The notes beneath the pieces are model-generated. The model was given only the letters and a program-made list of their open reading frames with translations, made no database searches and was not told where the DNA came from. Shown here one piece after another: positions 11,001 to 23,000 of a stretch of DNA of 64,000 nt (positions are counted from its first letter, which is position 1; each line of letters opens with the position of its first letter). Source of the stretch: Mixophyes australis (lineage: Eukaryota > Chordata > Amphibia > Anura > Limnodynastidae); the NCBI GenBank assembly GCA_036250195.1, contig JAVHZZ010000003.1, forward strand, positions 340,323,375 to 340,387,374, given 5' to 3'. A program made the position numbers and the translations under genes.

Positions 11001-14000
11001 TGCATAAAATATAAGAGGGGGGTTTAATAGACAAAATAAACAAGGGGGGCAGATTTGAAGAGCCACCTTATAAACTTCTCATTAGTATTTTAACCATTCC
11101 CTGAGGACAGACCTCTTCAGGGTAGCCTATCGCATGCCATAAGTGTCCAGGGTCTACTTCCCCTAGTTTATTCATTGGTATTAGGCTAGTCATTGTCCTT
11201 CTAATAATGATTGACAGGTTCACTTGTAAAGAACATTCTCACTGCAAATCCAGGGCAGGGAGCTATGAGTAATGTAGCTTTGTTGATAAAACAAGGTCTT
11301 TACAGCTTAGTGAGACACAAAACTTGCCTGATAGTCCGGTTGGGTTTCAAAAGATAATAACTATTTGAGATAAGTTGAGACGGCTCTGGAAAGGAGATTT
11401 TTAACGAATGTAAAAAAATAAATAAGATTTTTTTGGGTTTAAATGCTGCTTTTCATTTATTTTGTGTGTGAATGTGTGTGTGTGTAATATATCTGTTTTA
11501 GGTTTTCACTTCATGCATAAATTAAATCCTCTTGCAGGGAGAGAACTTGCAGGCCTTAGCTGAAGCCATCATTACCTTGGCCGAGGTGCTGGAGTTGAAG
11601 GCTGACCCCACAGGCCTTGTGGAAGGAACGGTTATTGAATGTTCTACAGACAAAGGAAGAGGGTATATTTCCACACTTTATCAACATCATTTCATTTTAT
11701 AGCCATTGGTTTGATCATTAAAGTGCCAGAAACTGGCTGATCCTATGACAGTTTAGTAATATATGAGGGTGACCTGGGGGTTTGGCATTCAGGATCACAG
11801 TGCTATCCAAAAACGAGTGCATGCAAAGACTGGTGGTGGTCGCTATACAATAATGTTATCTGGCATTGTACTCATTTTGGGCCACACATTTTCTACCAAA
11901 TTAAACAGTGGCTACCCACGCAACTAATTATTCAGCATGATCAAAATGCAGTCTGGTAGGACTTGGTTCAGGTTGGATGATTTACTATCTACAGCACCTG
12001 TGACTGGTCGTGTGTGGACAAATTAATTTAGGCCTTGCCTATGGTTACATGAGTCTCTTTATATCACATCAACATGTGCTTGTGTGAAAATGAATAACTG
12101 TGTGTGTGTTGATTTACCCCTAAACTGAAATAAACCTTTTTTTATGCTGTTTTGCTTTAAAACGACTGCAGTCCAGTGACCACAGCCATTGTGCAGAGGG
12201 GAACCCTTAAAGAGGGGGCAGTGCTGGTGGCAGGAAAATCCTGGGGTAAGGTACGGGTGATGCTTGATGAGAATAACACCGTGTTGAAGAAGGTGGATCC
12301 CAGCATGCCTGTGAAAATAGTGGGCTGGAGAGAGCTGCCATCTGCTGGCGATGAATTCTTGGAAGTAGACTCTGAGGTAAACACATTTATATCTTTTATA
12401 TATTTTAGTAAACGTGATCACCACTATATTACAATCAGGTACATGGGAAGTGAACGCTTTGTTTAAAACAATGAAATATTTACTGCAGTCTTCTAACAAA
12501 GTATAGCCAGCCATCTACAGACTAGTGCTTTCTTTCCCATACTTCCTCGCTGGTGATGGGACCTTTAAATACATTTTTATTTATGGAGTTCAACTTTTGA
12601 ATGCGATTTGAAAGACAAACACACAAAGTGAAAGTTTTATATGAAAGATAAAGTGCAGCATTTACAAAACATAGGGATGAATGTGCTAGTAAGATTTAGT
12701 CTTCTAGAGAAACATCACTTATTTCTCTTTCATCCGGTCTGGGGGACACTGCTTACCATGGGGTTGTGGAGGGGAGCTTGGGAGTTGGCACCTAACTAGT
12801 TAACTTTAGTACTGCTGGCAAACCCCTCCCCTCTACAATCCCCCTGCCTCTTCCTGTCCAGTTTTTTTTAGGTGCCCTGGAGTTGGGGCAGTGTTTTTAG
12901 TACTTAGGTAAATTTTATAGATTTACTTTATTTTATTTCCTTTTTTTAGGGTTTTTTCCTTCAGCAGTGGCAGCGCTGGAGTGTGTTCTACTATAGAGAA
13001 CACACTCACAGCTTCAGCAGCGCAGGCATCCGTTTGCCAGATGAGCGCCAGCGGCGCTCACTGGTATATATTTGGAAAGTCTAGAGGTGCCTGATTGAGG
13101 AGTGAACACAAAGGTCTCAAGGACCGCTGTCACTCCTCCATCCCCCCCCCCCCCCTTCCCGAGTGCCGGTTATCGGCAGCGGACAAACGCCGGCGGCCAT
13201 TTTATTTTTTCTGACAGCCAGCGCTAGACGGAGAAGGAGGAGAGGGGGCCATACCACGATTCCCCCCTCATACATAGGAGGGGGGCGCCGGGTAACTATC
13301 GCTGCGGAGACCTCTGTCCTAGAGGTCTCCACTACTCTGCCACGCTTGGAGCTTTTTTTTATCAGGCTCCATGTTTTTTTCAATTTATGCTAAAAATAGC
13401 TGCAAAGCAGCAGTTACTGAAGGGGGGGGAGCTACAGAATAGAGTTCCCCCCACCTTCCTGAGAGAGATGGTCTTTCCCAGCCTTCTGGCGCCAAGAGAA
13501 GCCCGGGAAGAGGAACAGGACGCAGGGAGCAGGCACAGGACAAACTGCTGTTGAACTTCTCCCCTTCTGTGGCCTATTGGCTAAGTATCACCTTTATTAC
13601 ACACTTCTAATGTTTAATAACTGGGCCAGTAGGATTTACATTATAGTCTCCTACTGGTTTATATATATTGGTGGTATTAATTTTTTACAAGTACAACTTT
13701 TATAAAATATCTGTTGATTACTTGTTTTCATACCTTTTCCTACACATTTATATACTTGCTCTCTCTATCTCTCTCTCTCCATTTTTCTCTGTGCTCAGCT
13801 AGAGTCATATTTTACTCTGTGTGTTTGGTGTACCTTCCTTTATAAGATGACAGATAAGGGAAAGGGCCCCATGGCTAAATACTTCACATGCTCAAAATGT
13901 CATGTAAAATTACCGTGTGGCCAGAAGGACCCTTTGGCGCTCTGCTCTGCATGCGAAGCAGGGGTCCCCACTGTGCATACCCAGCAGGTTTCAGCCCCAC

Positions 14001-17000
14001 TGACGGAGGAACCGGCCTGGGTGGCCTCCCTGACACAGTCGGTCTCCTCCTTAGCTCAGATGGTTTTCCAGTCTAATCAGTTGTTATCTACTGTAGCAAC
14101 TTCGGTGGCTAGTAATGCTAACCCACAGTCAGACCTCCCGGCTTCCTCAGGTTCTAGTGCAGCGGGTTTGCCAGGACCTTCCTCATTGCAGCCTGACCCA
14201 GCCCCTGTTCTTACAGACCCGGCATGGTCTACAGTATTTTTAAAGGGCTTGAACAAGCTAAACCTGTTGCTTGATACCGCTAATACCCCGCCTGCTAAAA
14301 GAAGGAGACCTAGATCAGTAAATCCCCTTGTGGTCCTATCAGACTCTGAGGAGGGTTCTGAGGAAGAGGGGGAAATGTATTCAGATTCTGACCAATTACT
14401 CCAATTGCAACAGGAAGACTATCCCAAAAACCAATTTGTTAATGATTTGGTTTTAGCGGTTAGACAAGCGTTGGACCTCCCTGAACCGGAGGATCTTACC
14501 CCCAGAGACAGGAGCCTCTTTAAGAAGGATAAGAGAAAGGCCAGCCATTTTCCCCCTTCTGCTGAGCTTAGGGTTATTGCCGAAGGGGCATGGAAACAGC
14601 CTGAAAGAAGGTTTTCTATTCCTAGGAGATTCTCTTCCCTGTATCCCCCTACAGGAAGAAGAGGTGGTTCGCTGGGAGACTATTCCCAAGGTAGATATCC
14701 CTATTGCCCGATTGGCAAAGCATACCTTACTCCCAGCTCCTGGTTCAGCGTCCCTTCCAGACGCCAACGACCGCAAAGTTGAATCCCAGCTAAAATCCAT
14801 TTTTGCGGCTGCGGGTTCCTCTTTCAGACCTACTTTTGCCTCAGCTTGGGTGGCTAGAGCCATGGAAGCTTGGGCAGACCAACTGGCAGAAGCCTTACAG
14901 GACTCAGAACTTCTCCCCTTGGCCCTGCACTTGAAGGAGGCTTCCGGGTACCTATACGAGGCAGCCCAGAACTCAGCGGCGGTCTCCTCTTCCATTCAGG
15001 CGGCCTCTATTTCTGCAAGAAGAACGCTATGGCTGAAATCCTGGGAGGGTGATGCGGAATCAAAAAGGTCCGTTGAATCTATTCCATTCTCTGCAGCAGG
15101 TTTGTTCGGACCGGAATTAGATACCCTTATTTCACAGGCAACGGGGGGCAAAAGCACTTCCTTGCCAGTATATTCGTACAGGAGCCGCAACTCTCGGGGC
15201 AGCTCTTTCCGTCAGCCCTTTCGGGGGACCTCCTCTCATAGGGGACAGTCCTTTAGGGGCAGACAACCTAATTCTCAAGGCTCCTCCACTAGAGGGAGAT
15301 CCTCGTTTGCATCTAGGCGCCAGGCCTCCAAAAACCAGGAGAAACCTGCGTCCTGACTGCCCCCTCGTTCCACAGGGAACACCAGTGGGGGGACGTCTGT
15401 CTCTATTTCGGGAACAGTGGGCAGAGTCTTCCCAGGATCCCTGGATCCGGGAAATCATTTCAGAAGGATACAGGATAGATCTGTTGGGCCCGGCCCCGCA
15501 GCGTTACTTCCAGACTCCGCTCCCCCGGGATCCATCAAGAAGACAGGCTATACAGGATTGTGTCGCTTCCCTTCTGCTTCAGAGGGTCATCTGCAGAGTT
15601 CCAGATTGCCAGAAAGGGCGAGGGTTCTATTCCAACCTGTTCCTAGTCAAGAAGCCGGACGGCTCTTTTCGTCCCATACTAAACTTAAAAGGCCTCAATG
15701 TTCACTTAAGGGTCAACAGATTACGGATGGAATCTCTGAGGTCAGTAATAAACGGCCTAGAAAAGGACCAGTATATGGCGTCCATAGATATAAAGGACGC
15801 ATATCTCCACGTTCCCATTTGGATCCACCATCAGTCTCTTCTCAGATTCTCGGTGGGATCTTTTCACTACCAGTTTCGGGCCCTCCCCTTCGGCCTCTCA
15901 ACGGCGCCAAGGGTCTTCACAAAAATTATGTCAATAATGGCAGCATGTCTTCACCTGCAGGGAGTTCAGGTCGTTCCTTATTTGGACGACCTACTCATCA
16001 AGGCTTCCTCCGAAGATTGTCTTTTTCATCATTTATCCCTCACCCGAACGGTTCTCGAGGGCCACGGTTGGCTGATAAATTCAGCAAAATCCTAGATGGT
16101 TCCGTGTCAGCGCATGGTTTTTCTGGGGCTCATCATGGACACCAGCAAACAGAGGGTGTTTCTCCCAGTAGAGAAGATCAGCTCTATTCAGACTGTAACT
16201 TCTCAGGTTTTGTCTTCCCCAAGTCCCTCAATGCATTTATGCATGAGGCTACTCGGAAAGATGGTGGCCTCCTTCGAGACCATCCCCTTTGGTCGGGCCC
16301 ATTCTCGATGTTTCCAGTGGGATCTACTGTCGAAGTGGTCGGGTTCACACCTACACCTGGAACGTCAGAGGATCTCCCTATCCCCGAGGGCGAGGGAATC
16401 TCTTCAGTGGTGGCTGGTTCAGGATCATCTGAAGGCAGGCAGATCCTTCGCTCCATGGTCGTGGATCATAGCCACGACGGACGCCAGCCTGAAAGGTTGG
16501 GGGGCGGTAGTCCTGCACCTCCGACTTCAGGGTCGCTGGTCGGTTCAAGAATCAGCTCTATCGATAAATGTATTAGAATTGAAGGCCATTCTATTGGCCC
16601 TCAAGGGAGCTCAGCCCCTTCTTCGGGGCCACCCGGTCAGAATTCAATCCGACAATGCCACGGCTGTTGCATATGTCAGGCAGGGAGGAACCAGGAGTGC
16701 AGCTGCCATGGATATCGCAGCTCAAATACTGGTTTGGGCGGAGTTAAACGTTCCGGCTATTTCTGCAGTCTTCATTCCAGGAATAGAAAACTGGGAGGCG
16801 GACTATCTAAGCCGAATTCAGATGATGCCGGGAGAGTGGTCACTCCACCCGGAAGTCTTCCAGTTCCTGGTTCGGAAGTGGGGCCTTCCGGACATAGATC
16901 TCATGGCCTCCAGACACAACAGGAAAGTTCAAAGGTTTTGCGCAAGGGCAAGGGATCCCTTAGCGGTAGCAGTGGATGTCATGACGATGTCATGGGAGTT

Positions 17001-20000
17001 CAGGATGGGATATCTATTTCCTCCAATTCCCATGCTTGCTCGCGTCCTCAAACGAGTAAGGCAGGGCGGTCTGCCGGTAATTCTAGTTGCTCCCTCTTGG
17101 CCGCGCCGAGTGTGGTACGCAGACATATTGTCAATGGCGGAAGGACCAGGGGTCCATCTTCCGCATCGAGACGACCTTCTTCTTCTACAAGGTCCATTCC
17201 ACCACCAGAGTTTACCTCAGCTCAGTTTAACGGCATGGCTGTTGAAGCCAGCCTCTGGAGGTCTAGAGGTTTTTCTTCCAGCGTAGTTAACACTTTGATG
17301 TTAGCTAGGAAACCTGTTACATCTCGCATCTATCACAGGATCTGGAAGGCCTACATTAGGTAGTGCGAAGGCAGGACATGCCTTTCATCCGCTTTTCATA
17401 TTCCTCGCTTATTAGCTTTTCTTCAAAAGGGCCTGGAAGCAGGTCTCAGATTAGGTTCCCTAAAGGTGCAGGTATCGGCACTTTCAGTATTCTTTCATAT
17501 GAAATTAGCTGATTTGCCAGATATTAGAACTTTTTTTCAGGGAGTCTTGCACATACAGCCTCCTTATGTACCTCCTACAGCTCCGTGGGACCTCAACATG
17601 GTACTGGATATGCTCAAGGGGCCTCCATTTGAGCCCTTGAGAGAGACAGATTTGAAATGGTTGACCTGGAAGGTCCTCTTTCTTCTGGCTATCGCATCTG
17701 CTCGTAGAGTTTCTGAATTAGGAGCCCTGTCATGTAGAGAACCTTATTTGGTTTTCCACGAGGACAGAGCGGTGTTAAGGACCCTTCCTTCCTTTGTCCC
17801 CAAAGTAGTGTCAGCTTTCCATCTTAACCAGGAAATTGTAGTTCCGGTCTTTTCAGCTTCTTCCCAGGCAGATAAACAATCTATGGAGAAGCTAGATGTT
17901 GTTAGGGCTCTACGTATATATGTCAAAAGAACTTCCCAGATTAGACGTACCGATTCTCTTTTTGTCCTTTATGACGCTAATAAGAGAGGCTGGCCAGCCT
18001 CAAAACAATCCATCGCTAGATGGATTACATCTACCATCAGACTAGCATATATAAAGGCTAGCCGTCCTGTGCCGGAGAGACTTACAGCCCATTCCACCAG
18101 ATCGGTAGGGGCTTCGTGGGCAGCAAGGAATGGAGCTTCTGCAGACCAGCTTTGCAGGGCAGCCACCTGGTCCTCTGTCCATACCTTTGCAAAATTTTAT
18201 CAGTTTAATGTTTTTGCATCAGCTGATGCAGATTTCGCTCGTAATGCTTTACGAGCGGGATTTTCAGAGTAGTCCCACCCTTAGGGGGCTGCTTTAGAAC
18301 GTCCCCATGGTAAGCAGTGTCCCCCAGACCGGATGAAAGAGAAAAGAGGATTTATGTACTTACGTTAAATCCGTTTCTCTGATTCCGTCTGGGGGACACT
18401 GCGATCCCTCCCTTCTGTTTTTCTTCTGTGTGCTCTTGTGTGACTGCCCTTTTTATCCTTGGGCTTTGTTAAAACTAACTGGACAGGAAGAGGCAGGGGG
18501 ATTGTAGAGGGGAGGGGTTTGCCAGCAGTACTAAAGTTAACTAGTTAGGTGCCAACTCCCAAGCTCCCCTCCACAACCCCATGGTAAGCAGTGTCCCCCA
18601 GACGGAATCAGAGAAACGGATTTAACGTAAGTACATAAATCCTCTTTTCCCATATATTTTGCCTTGTGACACATAGGCTTAGTATATAAATTCCATATAT
18701 CATGTACCTATTAGCAGACGGAGCGGTAAGCTCCATTCTCTAGGAGGCAGACACTGGCAACTATAACCAATCACAGCCTCTGCTCCCCCCCCCCCCCCCC
18801 CCATTTCTCTGAGTGCTTGCTGTCATACATGGGGATTGCGATCTCTGCTGTAAGTTATACAGACATTAGAAAACACTAAAGAGCTTGGTATAAGCAGGCT
18901 GCAGGCTTGGTGCTTTTATCCAGGTCACAAGATTCTGAGGTGTCTTCTAACGTCTGCAATAATTTACAGTAGAGTGTGTATTACTATCAGGGGCAGGCTA
19001 GGCAGGGGGGCATCTGCTCCCCAGGACGGTCTCATAGTGCACTACCTTGGGCTGGGTCACTGCCCCACCTGCATTTTTGTCCTTTAAAATCTTCTTAATA
19101 GGCTGCTGAGTCGAGTATTACCCCCTGGGCTAAAATTTGCCAGCCCTCCCCTGATTACGCTCCATAGTATACAAGTTTTCCTAAGGAACAGCAAAGTCAA
19201 TCACAATTTCACCAATAAGGGTCTAAAAACCTCTCCGCTTTTACTTGAACATAGCAAAGCACTTCCATGAAAACCGCACAGTTTGTCTAAACTAATAATA
19301 ATAAAAATAATTTTCTTGACAAATGTGATAATGTAAACATTCAGTCACAGCAAAAAAAATTTTTTTACAGACAGGACGGTTTAATGATCCAAATCAGTGA
19401 TTTAGGTTGTGAACTGTCATAAAAATGTGGCAATGCCTACTAACTTATAAGTGATTTTGTGAATGAAGAGTGCTATCCTGACTAACAAGGAGAGTTATGG
19501 GAGCATGTTTCACCTTCATCTGTCATGAGTTGTCTTGGCCTTTAGGGTGCATCATCACAGCCTTCTTTTTACAAAGCTATTGTGTTCCAAAATAATCCAG
19601 ACAAATACAGTTGGGATCTATTATCCAGAATGCTTTGGAATTATCATTTCCAAGATCATTTGGAGCACCATTCATAAAATCTGCAAGAACACATGTTATT
19701 AAATGTGTGTTGTTATTAAAACACACATCTTGATTAAATTGTTTAGCAGAGTTTCTGATAGTAACTGTAAGCAGAAATGCTTGGTGAATCATGTCTGTGT
19801 ATATGACGAAATTACTAAACAGCAGCAGTATTTTGGTATATGACAAATATTTGATGTTAGTGGGAAAAATAGAGATATTTGTGTGAATTCTGCACATCAA
19901 CATAATATATTATATAGTGATGGTAACGTTAATCTGTGAAAAGAATAGCAGAATACACTCCTCATTCTAATAGCTGGTTGCTGCTGATATATTCAGATGG

Positions 20001-23000
20001 ATATCTTTAGACCTTACTGAAGAAGGAAAAGGAAACCGCGGACCAGATAAAAAAAGTTGTTCTGTGCTACTTGTCAACATAGAGACCTACAAATTCACAA
20101 ATGAGTGTTAGGAATTTCAGGAATACAATGTTACTGCTTTTATAAAAAAAATAATAATAATAATTCCAGAGTTTGAATAAATCCTTCCCTGTAATTTTCT
20201 AGCATCGAGCCAAAGAAGTTCTTCAGTGGCGAATGTACGTGGAAGAGCAGGAGGCCATCCAAAAGGACATGGAAGTGATTGAAGTTAGACAGAAAGAACA
20301 CCGAGAGACTCACAGAGAAAAGCTGGATTCTTTCTTGGGCCTAACCTGGAAACAGAAGAAATTTATCTTGTATAAGGCTAACAAGATGCTCATGGGCAAA
20401 AGACCCTCAGAAAAGACAATCTGTGAAAAACCAACAGTCCCGCTTATAATAAAAGGTGACTAATGATTTTATTTGTCGTTTGGGTGGAATGTGCTGCAGG
20501 ATGAACCCCGTCATTGTTTAGGTCAGGCTTAGAGAACCAGGGGGCCAACAGCCAGTTATGGTAGAAAGCCCGGTTTAGTTTACAAGTTAAGAGTCGCTGT
20601 AAGCTGTGTGGTGAGTCCACAGTAGAGTTTTTATTGCTACATTTTTCCACAACTTTTAAACCCATCTTTGCAGTTATGGAATTATTTTTCTTTTTTCTCT
20701 TTGTACGTCTTTATTTATCTGGTTTCACTATTTAAGTTTGCTGAGCCAAGTGATAGGCCGTACATAGTGTATATTAATCCTAATCCTAATATCTGCCTGG
20801 TGCTGTTATATGGTTATATATACTCTTGTTGAAAGTATTCTGTAATGAAACGCATGTGACTGATTGATGGTAAATACACCATACTATGTCGATCATCCAA
20901 TAACAGCAACTTGTAATTTTTGGGGGAATTTGCTGTATTTATATATCTTTACTTACCATGCAAAAGTCTGAAGCTTGCACACCCGATATAATGGCAAATT
21001 AGGCTGTAGCTGTCCTGTGAATGTCTTAGTGGTGTAGAGCTTTGTATGTTGTGTTAACCAATTGGTAATTTTAAGTCATCAAGAGCCAGAGTCACAAGCG
21101 TCCTACATTGATCAGTCTACGTCCCACTTTACTTCCTCACTCGTATATCTTTCAGTGTTCATGACTTCTCCCATTTCTCGTTCTAGGTGATGTTGATGGG
21201 TCAGTGGAAGCCATTCTCAATGTCATAGACACCTATGATGCAGAGGAAGAGTGTGACCTGGATTTGATCCATTTTGGAGTCGGGGACATCAGTGAGAGTG
21301 ACATTGTTCTTGCAGAAACATTTAAAGGTAAAGTAGCAAGAATTGCCTAATATTACAGCTAGCCCAGTTGAAAGGCTTGACTACGTTTCTTGCTCCCGTT
21401 CTGTTAGTGGCACGGAGTCCCAACCCTTGTTGTACCCTGTGTGAAATGACACTTGCCATTTTCACAAATTAATAACATAGGAGGGGTGAGATTCTATTTG
21501 CAGCTGGAGTTGGCGTGACAAGGAAAGTGAATCACAGAGAGGTAGAGAAAGTAGCAAAACAATGGAGATGTGCTGATTATTGCCTTAATCCAACTAGCTT
21601 GTTTTTTACCATCTGTATAGTTATAAAACAATAAATATAAATTCATAACTTTGTATTTTTTCTGATTAAATTTGTAAACTGGAAACAAATACTATACACT
21701 TATACTGTAAATGTTAGAGGATAGTACTGTGGCCATTATTTTTTTGTTTTTTTTTCAACCAGCAAAGGAAGTGGTTCTTTACAGTAAGGACAGTCAAGAT
21801 ATGGAATTCATTGCCAGGGAAGGTTGTGATGGCAGATTCAATAGATATGTTTAAGAAAGGGTTAGACAAATTTTTAGCGGAAAGGTGTATCCAGGGATAC
21901 GACCGTTAATTTAAAATAAAGGATAGTAGTGGATATAGGGTAAAAATTGGATTGCAATATTGAGTCTGGGGGGATTTTCAAAATTGAAACAGATTGGCGG
22001 TTGCCTACTCTGGATTAATTTCAAATATAAGTGCAGGATCGCAGGAGATCCAAAATAGGTTGAACTTGATGGACTGGTGTCTTTTTTCAACCTCATCAAC
22101 TATGTTACTATGTTACTATGTTTTTTTAGTATTACAATTTGGGTTTTAGATTTAAAAAAAATAATGCTCCCAATTTTTGTGATCTGTTCTGTAACCAGGT
22201 TGTGTATACGGATTCAATGTGAATGCAAATAAATCCATCCAGCAACTGGCAGCAAAGAAGGACATCCCAATCAAACTCCACAAAGTCATCTATCATCTTA
22301 TTGAAGACCTGAAAGAGGAGCTCAGCAGTAAATTGCCGCCGTTAACAGAAGAGAATGTAAAAGGTACAGAAGTCGGTGCTGTCAGTAAATGTGCTGCAAA
22401 TATAACTACAAATTTCACCCTTCAGTAAGAGAAGGTTAGAGGCCTATAAAAATGACCCCCTTTCTCCCTACAACAATACACAGAAGTGTCGGCAATGACT
22501 GTAGGGATATGAAGCACCAACATACAATACCCTCTACTGTAGATACCGCTTCTGCTTTCAGCTCTGGACACATTTTGACACCGTATAGTAATGTGTCCCT
22601 AATATAGTGGAGGATCATCCAAACACCGCCCTACTCGATTCAGATATTGGTCAGATAGAATTGACTGTCTTCTACCAGAGTATGATAAGGAAGCACAGTG
22701 TCAAACACATAGATTTTCTATTCTAATCTGAATTTTATATAATGTAATATAATCTAATCTGAATTTTATATTTTGTCTTGTGAATGACCATGTTATGCAT
22801 TTGTGGGGGGTTTTTTTGTTTTTATTTTTGTGGTGAGACCATGTATGTCCGTCAGTGTAACTGCTCCTGCACTAAAAACAAATTTTGCTATGTTAGTTGG
22901 AAAATATTTCTGAAAATTGGTGCAAAGAGAAAAAAAAGACTATGTTGCCCCTAGCAACCAATTATCTGCCAGTTGTTAATAAAAGCAAATACCTGATTGA

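Larger units (their letters stand above)
12723..18648 (+). mobile_element. DIRS-type tyrosine-recombinase retrotransposon E1 (near full length)
   Basis: A 5.9 kb element in MTIF2 intron 8, sense to the gene. It has the full DIRS plan: left inverted terminal repeat (12723-12863), Gag, overlapping RT/RNase H/methyltransferase and tyrosine recombinase ORFs, internal complementary region (about 18300-18400), and a longer right inverted repeat (18478-18648). There are no LTRs and no evident target-site duplication, as expected for DIRS. The coding parts are nearly intact. The breaks are one frameshift in Gag (near 14650), one stop in RT (16093) and one stop in the recombinase (17361). It belongs to the same family as E5 (41207-46297) and is the best preserved DIRS copy in the window. 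Confidence 0.93.

Noticed and set aside
15417..17363. 648-codon ORF overlapping the E1 RT frame
   Set aside because: The frame from 15417 to about 17200 is a Ser/Gly/Arg-rich shadow of the RT frame. Only its last 40 or so codons (from 17235) are real, as the recombinase N-terminus.
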